Made by a program: the position numbers and the translations under genes
The notes under the pieces: generated by a model
Told to the model about the DNA's origin: nothing
The model's database searches: none
The model's input: only the letters and a program-made list of their open reading frames with translations
In this document: in pieces, positions 54,530 to 64,000 of the stretch
Numbering within the stretch: the first letter of the stretch is position 1
How the letters are laid out: every line of letters starts with the position of its first letter
DNA from: Chara braunii
Lineage: Eukaryota; Streptophyta; Charophyceae; Charales; Characeae
Assembly (NCBI GenBank): GCA_003427395.1
Contig: BFEA01000490.1
Location: 654,753 to 718,752, forward strand
Length of the DNA: 64,000 nucleotides
Direction of reading: 5' to 3'

Positions 54530-57500
54530 AAACAAGTTTGGTCTTTTCAAGGATTCCAAACTTTCGCCCCCAGTCCGGGGAGTGTCGGGGTAGCTATATG
54601 GATCCCGTCTGAATCACGCTTAGAAGTACTAAACTGGGAATAAGACAAGATGGACGGATGATGGGTTAAAGTGTTGGGCATGCTGGAGTTAGAAGTAGTT
54701 TGCATTGTATTCATCTACGCTCCTAACACTTCCTACGAGAGAAGGACCTTTTTCAAAAAGATTGAATTAATCTCCACCCAGACATTCCGGTGATCCTAGC
54801 AGGAGTTTTCAATGCCGCATCGAACAAATGGTTGGACCAATGGAAAACCCCTCCCACTACTGTACACAACACAGAGGAGGACGATAGGATGCTGAGGAAC
54901 TTGAGTGCCGCCCTCTCGCTTTTTGACACTTTTAGGCGAAATCACCCGACTGAAAAAGTTTTTACTTGTTTACGAAGCAACAACCCTGACAGACTGTCAA
55001 AATCTACAATCAATCTAATCCTGGCGTCTGAAGACCTGGGCGGGGGGCTCACCTTGTCAACAATACTGCCGATTAGCCCGCACCCAAGTCTGGACCACAT
55101 TATGTGCATAGCAGTTTGGACCTTCCGAAAACGTCCAGATCAAGGGGCCCGCTATTATAACCTCAACACCTCCCTGCTCCGGTCTAAATCCTTCCAGAAG
55201 TACCTACAACAGGTTTGGAACTTCTAGAAGGATAATTGCTCACAACAAGACTCTCAAATTGCATGGTTTAACAACGGACTGTTTTTTTGGAAAAAAATGC
55301 AATGAATATTCCAAACATATACTATTAGCTACACAACGATACCAGCAAGAAATCACGATAATGAAGAATCTCACGGATGCCGAACATAAACAATTTTCGC
55401 AAGGGCAGGAACCAACTACCATTGATTTACAAACTCAAATACAACACTTAAAATCACAGTTTTTGAGACATGCACAGTATCGCTGGCAGAGAGCCCAGAT
55501 AAGGGCAAGACTATTCAGACTCTCCTCCGAAGGACTAATGAATTATCACTTCTTCAGCCTAGTCAGACCACGTTTCAGAAGGACAACGATCGAGGCGCTC
55601 TACGAACCACAAACTAGGGATTCGGATCCGGCCGTGTCCACGGGCCGTTGCACCAAGATAACATACGACTTCTACAAAGCCCTTTTCGCCTCGCACATAG
55701 ATAGATCAGACACACGGTATCATGAACGACAACTAAATGAATTTTTGGAACCACTAAATAAATCATTGACACCTGAACAACACGGATCCTTAGAGGCTCC
55801 AATCTCTAAGCAGGAAATTTGGACCATCCTCCTGCAAATGAAGGAGGAGAAGGCACCTGGGATCGATGGCTTCCCTAAGGAATTTTGAGAGTCCACATGG
55901 GATTTTCTGAGTCCGGACATTATGGACTTCTACAGAGAAGTATGGCTCACGGGCGAGATGGGTTAAAGGGTGGGGCAAAGAGTATTAACTCTCCTATATA
56001 AAAAGGGGGATAAAACTGATATTAGGAACTACCCCCCTATCACATTCCTCATAGTAATATACAAAATGTTGTCTAAAGCCCTAGCTAACAGAATGATCCC
56101 TGTGATGGAAGACATCATGCACCCCTCTCAAACCAGCTTCATGGAGAATATAAATCTACAAAAGAATATTCTGCTAATCCATGAGGTTCTCCAACTCACG
56201 AGACACTCCCGCCAAAACGCAGTGTTGGTCTTTATCGATTTCGAAAAGGCCTACGACCATGTGGACTGGTTGTTCTTAGATAAACGCATGGAAAAGATGA
56301 ATTTTGGGTCAGACTTCAGACGCTGGGTTCAGATCCTGCACCAGAATGCAACCACCTGCATCCAAGTCAATGGATGCATGACACCAACTTTACGCCTGGA
56401 ACGCTCGGTACGCCGGGGGGACCCAATTGCCCCATTTCTCTTCTTAGTTATCATGGAAACACTAGCTGCTAACCTCTGGGCAAACAAGAATATCACCAGA
56501 ATTCGAGTTACACACATCCCGGAGGAGGCAATCCCGGTGTGCTCCCTCTTTGTGGATGATCTCACAGTTTTGTTTGAGGCCACTCATCACAACATGAAGG
56601 AAATCCATCAAATGACGGAAAAGTTTGCAAAAATTTCCGACATGACAGTCAACTAGGGGAGCAAACTCAAGGATGGTGGATTCACTACCAAGGGGGATAC
56701 CCCCCCCGAGTTACCACATATTAAGTGGATGCCAGTAGAGACCCTGTAAGAATTCTAGGAGTACCCATGACCACTCAGGGGCGCCTACCAATCAACAACG
56801 AATGAATAAGCGCCCCGACACAACAAAAACTAGATAACCGGAGAAATAAGCACATATCCCTTTTTGGCCGCGCTCTAGTAATTAACAACGTTGTCTTCGC
56901 AACATTATGGTACAAATCGCTATTGTGGCCACTAAGCAAAAGCTCAAACCACAGGTCCCCCCGCCACCGAAAACCCGCGGAGGACCTCTAGTGGGCGGTC
57001 GCTGTTTTTTGGTCGAACGACCGGTAGTACAGCGTGGAAAACCGGGCGGGCCTCCAAACGGAATTTGCGACAAAAGTTGGAAATAAACCGAATCGGCACG
57101 ACGAATATTTCGCCGTCAAAATGATTTATTTTTTTTTCTGATATTTTTCCCTGAAAGATCACGACCTAATCTACGGACCCTCAAATTTTCAGACATTTTC
57201 ATGATTGTTTTTTAGCACGAAAAATCGGCAAAGTTGTCGCTTGCAAAATGGCGGGATTGGACCCGTCGGCCTCCGTACAACCCGGCGTCTCCGTACGGTC
57301 GCCGCCCTCCCGTACAACCCGGCCCTAACTCACAGGGACTAGGGGGTTTCGGTGGCAGGGGGACCTGTGGTTTAAAGAGAAAGGCAACAAACTTTTTATG
57401 GAGGGGGGACGACAAGCAGAACAACGTGATCAACCGCGTGACGTGGGATTCAATTATCCAACCTAAGGCGGGGGGAGGCTTGGGAATAATTGACCCAACC

Positions 57501-59068
57501 ACGCAAGTGCAAGCACTACGACTAAGATGAATTTAAAAGCTTATTTTCGCCCCCTTGTATCCGTGGTGCACTTTGGCTCTGGTACATCTGGCCCGACTGG
57601 CCCCAGAGGCCCCCCAAACAATCCACTCGCTGATATGGCTAGAGGACCGGTTCTGGACAATCCCACGTAAGTTCCCCCGAGGAAGGGATGGGCGAGAGGG
57701 AGGCGACCGGATTCTGGACAACTTTTGGCCATCCTTGCTGGAAACCTGGCGCAGACTTCCGCTCCCAGATAGAATCCACCCTAACCGCTAGGAAGAAGTC
57801 TATATGCAACCCCTTTTTGAAAACCAATAGGTGGAAAATTTGAGTGGTTGTGTCATGATAACTTGATAAGTTCATCCACACCTTGGAAAAGTTGGGTAAA
57901 GAGAGGGGTGCTCAAGGTTGGGGATCTTTGGGACAGACAGAAGGGACCGGAAAACAGGAGAGCAGATGCGAGAAATCCTATGATATTGCCAGCACGTAGG
58001 GGAGCATCTGGAAAACCTGATTGAAGCTATCCCCCTGGCATGGTACCAAATCCTTAAACGAGGCCCCTCCTTAAAAGAAAGCGACTGGGTAGCAAGCAAG
58101 GAGTCACCATAAAGGATAGGTCTGATACATATGGTCTCACCCCGATTTGTTCTGGTTGAACACTATGTAATCACTAGAGCAGATACCCGCCAAGGTAGCA
58201 GAGCCCCTCTTGAATGGAAAGAGAAAACATCCGTGTACTGGGTGAGAGTCTTAGAGGAAAAAGGACAGAGGGTGTTGTTCCAACCATTCAAACCAATCCA
58301 GGATCTGGCCCAGGACCCAGCGGAATGAACATGGGAACCCTCCCAGAGGAGGGGAGGCCCTAATGGGGCTCGTATCAACCTCCACCAGTTGTCGGCCAAA
58401 TCAGCTTATAAAATGCTCAGACCTAAAAGACGGCTGAGGGATATAGTAAATGACCGATGGGCCAGACACTTAAACGTGGACCGCTCTCTTTTATCCCCAA
58501 TTAAATGGTTCAAAGCACTAAAAGCAAAACCTATGAAAATCACATCCCCGCAATGGCAGATTGCCCACCGCTGTTTGCCAACCAACGACTGGCTGACTGA
58601 CCGTACTAGTTTAGAACAAAAAGGTCTGCTGCTTCCGTGGTACCACCGGTGCCAGAGCCTCTTCCCGTTCAACAAGAAGGCGGAAACCATCGAACACATC
58701 TTCATGCAATGCCCAATCGCCCAATTTATATGGAGATGGTGGGATTGTATATGGAGAAAGATGGAACCTGAATCCCTTGGCCCTGGTCCTGGCAAACCAT
58801 ATTGGCTGGCCATTGGCCACAAGCAGAAGCAGCCACGACCCTCGTAGAGAATATATATAGACTTGGAAGGAGAGCAGTGCTATGGGCTCTTTGGTGGCAG
58901 AGATGCACGCTGACCATGGAAAAGGTGAGAGTAGAAGAGTCAGAAATCACCGAACAGATCCAGCAACAGGTACACTTCGACCTCACACAAAGATGGCAAG
59001 ACACAAAAACACATTCATGTCTCCTTAAACAAGTAGGAGATGTCAGGAGACAGATCTCAACATTTTAA
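54530..59068 (+). pseudogene. LINE-B ORF2 remnant: endonuclease, RT, zf-RVT
   Basis: A 5'-truncated relative of LINE-A. Endonuclease pieces: GSVGVAIWIPSESRLEVLNW, IYAPNTSYERR, FNAASNKWLDQW, STINLILASED, SLDHIMCIAVW. RT (55840-56656): EEKAPGIDGFPKEF, FIDFEKAYDHVDW (A), RRGDPIAPFLF (B), SLFVDDLTVLFE (C; FVDD where LINE-A has FADD). After an inserted MITE it continues KRKATNFLWRGDDKQNNVIN RVTWDSIIQPK and on to IKWFKALKAKPMKITSPQWQ and a damaged zinc motif (WYHRCQ for WCKLCI, HIFMQC kept) near 58640-58715. Many stops and frameshifts. Divergence from LINE-A suggests a separate subfamily. Confidence 0.82.
56948..57371. mobile_element. 424-bp TTAA MITE inside LINE-B
   Basis: Termini ACCACAGGTCCCCC.GCCACC and GGTGGCAGGGGGACCTGTGG T are inverted repeats of about 27 bp. 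The right side is followed by TTAA (57372-57375), the left preceded by TCAA (56944-56947, one mismatch). Removing it and one target copy rejoins the RT C-terminal reading frame (…LSKS | LKRKATNFLW…). Same ACCAC start and TTAA target as T1/T2, different interior. Confidence 0.85.
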
Positions 59069-59729
59069 AAAGGGAGAGAGAAGGATGGATTGCAAGAGTA
59101 GAATGGAGCGGAGACAGGGGAGAGGGACAAAAGGAGTTGGAAGAGATGAGAGACTACCGCTTCAGCTTCAAGAACTTGACAAACATTGAACCCTCATTCC
59201 ACTTCGCTTCCCCTCGGATTTTCCAGACCCTTTCCCACCCCATGCCCTTTCCCTGGAAGGAATCCTGTCATGAATGATGATACCTTGTAGCCCCGTCTTC
59301 TACACACTCATACTCATATAAGGAACTCCTCCCTGGAGCCCCTCGGGGAGGTTGTTCTTTTGCTAATATCCATATTTTTTCCTTCCTTTCGCTGCTCAGT
59401 TAACCCCCCCTTCTACGGATCAGGGCAGTCAATGATGGCAGTCTGAGTATCCTGAGCAAGAGAGTATGGGAGGTTGACAGGGGGGGAGGAACTAGTGTGT
59501 AGCAGTAGGTATCTGGCGCCGGCTTGCAGGGTGAAGAGGTTCTTCCTCCCTTCCAGTATCCTGCTCAGTTAATCCCCTGGATCCCAGGGCAATCAATGCT
59601 AGCAGGAATCCCCCCACACAACTGTTTTTTCTTATGCATTCTAAATTTAGTTTATACAAGGGACGCTGGACCCGTTTTCCAGCAGATGATGCTCCCCACC
59701 AATAGATGGAGCCTATCCCCAGGTGCAGG

Positions 59730-59766
<37 letters not shown>
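59069..59766 (+). other. LINE-B 3' UTR, hairpin tail and poly(A)
   Basis: Contains CTCAGTTAATCCCCTGGAT, then CAGGGCAATCAATGCTAGCA as in LINE-A, and the tail GGGACGCTGGACCCGTTTTC CAGCAG...CCCCACCAATAGATGGAGCC at 59660-59712, followed by a ~37-nt A tail. This is the clearest proof that the dispersed core is a LINE 3' end. Confidence 0.85.
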
Positions 59767-59767
<1 letters not shown>

Positions 59768-59973
59768 GGCCCAGTGGGGTGCGGTTAAGGAAAAACTAAG
59801 TCAGCTGCACACTAGAAGGGATATTGACAGGGTTATCTCGTAGTTCTGCGAGGATTGGTTGGGCAGGAGGAGGGAAGGATGGGTAGCAAGGGTAACTTGG
59901 GCAGGGGATGGGCAACATCATCGTTAGATGGAGGAAGGACTGCAGAGGGGACAGCAGGCAGGAGTAACAAGGG

Positions 59974-60278
59974 CTGCGTAGCACCGTGTTCGCGTTCGCC
60001 TCACCCGAACGCGAACATAAAAAATATTTACAAAAAAACATTTTCAGAAAAATATGAGAAACATATATGTTATGTAAAGTATTAATACAAGCAACGTTTT
60101 CCTTGGAGTCATGTTCAAATTCGTAGCCAATCATGAGTTAAAAATCCAAAACCAAACAAAATATTTTTATTTTATTTTATTTTTACGAAAAAAAATTATG
60201 TTCGCTCGAACATGTTCGCAAGCTGTTTGCGCGAACATGCGAACATGTTCGCGCGAACACGTTCGGCGTGCTACACAG
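59974..60278. mobile_element. 305-bp hAT-like MITE with 8-bp TSD
   Basis: AACAAGGG flanks the element at 59966-59973 and 60279-60286. Termini CTGCGTAGCACCG and its counterpart CG.CGTGCTACACAG are inverted. Subterminal regions are packed with GTTCGCG/CGCGAAC palindromes, typical of hAT transposase-binding repeats. An 8-bp duplication is the hAT hallmark. No ORF. Confidence 0.82.
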
Positions 60279-60484
60279 AACAAGGGATTATCAGCTTCAC
60301 TTTCACGAATGGACAAAGATTAATCCCAGCAACCCGTTGCGTCCTGTTCAGGACTTCGTAGACCCCTTCCCCCCTCACCCTTTGTCCCTGGTGGAACCGT
60401 TCCCAAGAACTTGAGCAGCGCACTGGAGGCCATCTTGTTTTTCCAGATATTCCCTTTTTGCTAGTTTCATTTGAGATGATGTAT

Positions 60485-60830
60485 GGGACGCTGGACCCGG
60501 TTTCCACCAGGAATTGTTTTTCCTTGTTTTTTCTCTCATTATGACTTGACCCAAGTTTTTTTTCCAAAAAAGGGCCAATGTGACTAGAAGTATGCGACCC
60601 TCTTAGCACGGTTGTATAGATGGGACGCTGGACCCGGTTTCCAACAGGGGCTGCTTCTCTTATTATATTCATTACTGCAAGTGCCAAATGACTGGAGCTC
60701 AAGGTTGGAGGGGGACCTCACTAGTGGTCCCTGGTGACTCTCCTCCCATCACCAGACCAAGCCTTAGGTTAGCTAGAGTAGAGAAGATTGGATGGGACGC
60801 TGGACCCGGTTTCCAGCCCAGTGGCGCCAT
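60485..60830 (+). repeat. Three LINE-tail first-hairpin fragments
   Basis: GGGACGCTGGACCCGGTTTC appears at 60485, 60622 and 60794, each preceded by (A/G)TATGGGA or ATGGGA and lacking the second hairpin and A tail. Spacing is irregular (137 and 172 bp), reminiscent of the hairpin arrays at 5.0 and 36.1 kb. Confidence 0.6.
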
Positions 60831-60863
60831 AGTCTAAGATGTTATTCTAAAAAAAAACTGTGC

Positions 60864-61097
60864 AGTCAATCCCCTGTGACCCAGGGCAATCAATGCTGGC
60901 AGGGCCCAAAGAGTTCCAATCGACTCAAGGATGTATTTATGGGACGCTCGACCCGGTTTCCAGCAGGTGATGCTCCCCACCAATAGATGGAGCGGCTCAC
61001 TAGGCAAAGCCTCAATCCCGGTGGTTCTCTTACCAACACTGGGATAGAGGCCTTGCACGAGGGCCTTTAAATAAATTAAAAAAAAAAAAAAAAAAAA
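60864..61097 (+). mobile_element. 5'-truncated LINE 3' end, type 2 tail
   Basis: Begins with the conserved CAGTCAATCCCCTG...CAGGGCAATCAATGCTGGCAGG UTR block, then the tail at 60941, the extra CCGGTGGT...CACTGGGAT stem and an A tail ending at 61097. It abuts the gypsy fragment directly. Confidence 0.75.
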
Positions 61098-61098
61098 G

Positions 61099-62671
61099 TT
61101 AAGTCGGTTAAAGGGAAGTATAATGTAGTCGCGAACGCTCTAAGCAAAAGAGCTGATTACTTTGGAGTGATAGTTGACTATCTGAATATAGAGAGAGACC
61201 TGCAACAGAAAGTCAAAGAGGCATATGCGCAAGACCCTATTTATAGTGACCTCCTCAAGAGAGTGAAGGAGGCCCCAGAGACAGAACTATGGGTTACTGT
61301 TCGAGAAGACTAACGTAGCTGATCGTCTATGCATCCCCAACAATGAGGAAATTTATAGTTTCATCCTAGGGGAATGTCATGACACAAAGGGACACTTTGG
61401 TTGGCAAAAGATATTAGCCAACCTTACGTGTGCGTATACGTGGCCTGATATGAAGGTTGACTGCATAGGGTATGTACGCAGTTGTAAGGTGTGCCAGCGA
61501 AATAAGACCACTACGTGAGCCCTTCTTGGTTTTCTCAGACCTTTGCCTATTTCCGATGGGCCCGGAGATTCTGTGTCCCTCGACTTTATGGATACAGGGG
61601 TCAAGAGTAAGCATTGCAAGGGCCAAGTCATGGTTAAAATGGATAGATTTAGCAAGTAAGCAGTTTTTGTTCCCTTGCCTTCAGAGGCACGTACAAATTT
61701 AGTAATAGAAAAGTTTTTCGACCATTGGGTCATTGATCGCAGGTTACCGATGTTTATAGTTAGCGATAGAGATACCCGGTTCACTAGTCAGAACTGGCAG
61801 GAGTTGATGAGAGTCTGTGGCTTTAGATTTTTGATGTCATCTGGTCGTCATCCTGAGACTAACGGTCAGACTTAATAGATAAACAAATTCCTGCAGCAAG
61901 TTCCCAGAATGTATATTAGACTCGATCAGCTTAACTGGGATGAGATGCTTCCCAAGGTAGCCAACGCATACAATAGCAGCGTGCATTTAGCGACTTGTCG
62001 CACTCCCAATGAGTTACATAAGTCCTTTAGACTGCGTAGACCGTTGAAGGACTGAACCGGGATCAGATTCAAAGGGTCCGCTACTAGGGAGTTTGCACTA
62101 CACTATGAAAAGGAGATTGCCACCGTCACAGAGAACCTCAGGAAGACCCAACATAGAATGATAGAATGATGGAGCAAACCAATAAGCATCATCGCCCATC
62201 ACAGTTTCAAGTAGGCGACTTAGTCTGGGTCAAGTCCAAAGAGTTTGCTCCTGAGGAGAATATCTCGCAGAAACTATTACCTGAGTATAGAGGACCGTGG
62301 CCAGTCTTAGAAGTCAAAGGCGGAGGGACGGACCGTCCTACACAGTCGAGATTCCAACACACCTCCACACCTACCCAGTTTTTCATGCGTCAAAGTTGTT
62401 GCCTTGTACCACACGTCAACAGTTTCCATCACGCAGGCCTATGATCCCTTCGGACATGGATGAAAGATACGACATTGACAACATTGTAGGTGAATATGTG
62501 CACAAAACAGGAGGTAGAGGTCGTCCAGAGAAACAGTACAAGGTTCGATTTGCCTTTCAAGAGTCGGAAGACGACCGCTGGTTTACCCGAACAGAGCTTC
62601 TAGAGACCACTCCTGATATAGTCCGAGCCTACGAGAGAGATAAAAAAGGGAAAGGTCCTACCTTGGACTGA
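61099..62671 (+). pseudogene. Ty3/gypsy integrase with chromodomain, decayed
   Basis: RNase H end (KYNVVANALSKRADYFGV), a frameshift near 61305, integrase zinc-binding H2C2 (ECHDTKGHFGW...YVRSCKVCQRNK, 61365-61500), core with SLDFMDT (first Asp), FIVSDRDTRFTSQNW (second Asp) and GRHPETNGQT followed by TAA-TAG exactly where the catalytic Glu is expected. Then LNWDEMLPKVANAYN, VGDLVWVKSKEF, a frameshift near 62330, VFHASKLLP and a chromodomain-like DIDNIVGEYVHKTGG...DDRWFTRTELLET ending at 62669. Protease, RT and LTRs are not found. It would have been a chromovirus-type integrase; it is now dead. Confidence 0.82.
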
Positions 62672-63785
62672 AGTATTCAGTCTCGGAGGACCTCGAATTT
62701 AGGTCGGCGGGAGTGAAACAGTTTTTTACCTTTGCAGTAACAGATGCACATCCCAGGGCTCGATCCCTAGACCTTACCACACCCGTGTACAGTATCGAGT
62801 CGACCCCTGTGTGTTTGAACCCATGGCCTGTGTTTTAGTAGTTGACTGTAGTCTGTCGTAGGTCTGTGTAGATGTAGAGGTTCGATCTGTAGGTCAGTCG
62901 AGTAGGGGTCATAGTTGTGTATAGGCCGTAGCTGTAGCAATTATGAAAGGTCAAGGTCGTAGCTGCTACAGTCCTGGAAGGTCAAGGCCGTAGCTGCTAC
63001 AGTCCTGAAAGGTCAAGGCCGTAGATGCTATAGTCCTGAAAGGCCAAGTCCACAGACTTCCAGAAGGTCCGGAAGTGGCCTTTCAAGTTACTTCTCACGT
63101 TACCCACAGCAGACGAGAGGCAAGTGGGCAAGTGGTGAGTCCAACTTTGCTTAGTCAGCAGTACCTAGTCCCATTCTCACTCTGTACAATTAGCAAGTAC
63201 CATGAGGGACTGTGTGCACCATGGGCCCAGTGTAAAAAGGCAGACCAGCGACTTACAAAAGTATAAATCAAGAGGCCGCGTCCAGCCATTCATTCATTTC
63301 CTACGTGAGCCATGCGGAAGCGCTGCCCTAATGTCTTGTGCGAGGTGGTCTACAGATGCCCGAGGACGAAGTGGGCCGAAGGAAGATAGAGTATCCATAG
63401 CTAGTAAGGGTTAGGCGGCCATAGCCACTGTAGCTTAGAGGCAGAGTTCAGTGTGTGTGTGTGAGTGGCAAAGTGTATGTGCGTGGGATATCCAAGATGA
63501 TCTAGAGTTGAGTGTGTTTGAACAATGGTGTTGGACACAGTGACGAGAGTTGGGATGAACAAGCGCTGATGCGCCATAGTCTGTTGAAGCGAGTTTGCAT
63601 CTGACCTGTCTTCTTGGTTCCCATATGGGCCATATCTCTGAGCTTTGAGTGGGCGATTGACACTAGTGTGAATTGTGATCTGTCTGCATGTATGCGAAGT
63701 GAAGAAGAAAGTGGGTCTGATTGCAAAAGGCTCTCTTATGCTGTGAATCCCCTCTGATTGGGGGCGGATACAAATGCTACCTATG
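62672..63785 (+). other. Region 3' of the gypsy pol; 31-bp tandem repeat
   Basis: GAAAGGTCAAGGCCGTAGCT GCTACAGTCCT is repeated about 3.5 times at 62945-63055. This could be part of an LTR or 3' UTR (a purine-rich GGTCGGCGGGAGTG lies at 62702-62716), but no second LTR is available to test it. No gene seen. Confidence 0.4.
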
Positions 63786-64000
63786 TGACACCCGTGGCCT
63801 AGGTCGCTGGCAATTCGGTCGGCCGAGATTCTCGGCGTCGGCCTCGGCCTATGAGGCCCAGTCCGCGACCTAGTTTTTCAATATTTTTTTTCTCCCCCTA
63901 AAAATACGTAAAAAACAATATAAAAAAAATGGGGGTGTAGGGCTTGGAAAACCCTACACTCCTATATTTGTTTTTTTGGAATCCGACTTTGTTTAAGATT

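Overview
The window is eukaryotic, intron-era, repeat-saturated nuclear DNA with no recognisable single-copy host gene and no bacterial-style operons. Long poly(A)/poly(T) tails, di- and trinucleotide microsatellites, APE-type LINEs, a chromodomain Ty3/gypsy fragment, PIF/Harbinger- and hAT-like MITEs and a green-lineage type Penelope-like element point to a large plant or streptophyte-algal genome. A characean alga such as Chara is my best guess, from general impression rather than a search. The contig is a draft: it has a 135-N gap, several single Ns and three uncut Nextera mate-pair junctions.

Layout. 0-9.8 kb holds small DNA elements (a 173-bp foldback MITE, a TTAA-flanked transposon at 6.9-7.95 kb), microsatellites, a 53-bp tandem repeat, and a minus-strand copy of an element made of an (AAC)n-rich coding part plus an array of small hairpins. 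9.8-25.7 kb is a long complex repeat (here R3), present as at least two units and packed with nested insertions: a 458-bp PIF/Harbinger-like MITE, a 109-bp retroposed LINE tail with an 11-bp target duplication, a 2.2-kb TTAA transposon and a ~10-kb, nearly full-length LINE (LINE-A; ORF1 with CCHC knuckle, ORF2 with endonuclease, RT and zf-RVT). 26-28.2 kb carries a tRNA-derived SINE family and two 87-bp hairpins.

28.9-36.5 kb is an Asn-rich repeat gene split by a 5.8-kb Penelope-like element on the minus strand. The element has 0.79-kb pseudo-LTRs, a CCHC knuckle, an N-terminal GIY-YIG nuclease, a CxC linker, a C-terminal RT and a 7-bp target duplication. 37-39.4 kb is a ~704-bp modular satellite of microsatellites and CTCC-rich DNA. 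39.4-51 kb is mostly unrecognised DNA with local tandem repeats. 51.2-53.1 kb is an array of about a dozen diverged stem-loops sharing a CCGTG-type apex. 54.5-59.8 kb is a second, decayed LINE (LINE-B) interrupted by a 424-bp TTAA MITE. 59.97-60.28 kb is an hAT-like MITE, and 61.1-62.7 kb a decayed chromodomain gypsy integrase region.

How parts relate. A ~50-nt core that folds into two small hairpins and usually ends in poly(A) terminates both LINEs and recurs about 18 times as short pieces. This suggests the LINE reverse transcriptase recognises that tail and spreads truncated or parasitic short elements carrying it. All large ORFs are broken by stops or frameshifts, so nothing here looks autonomous now.
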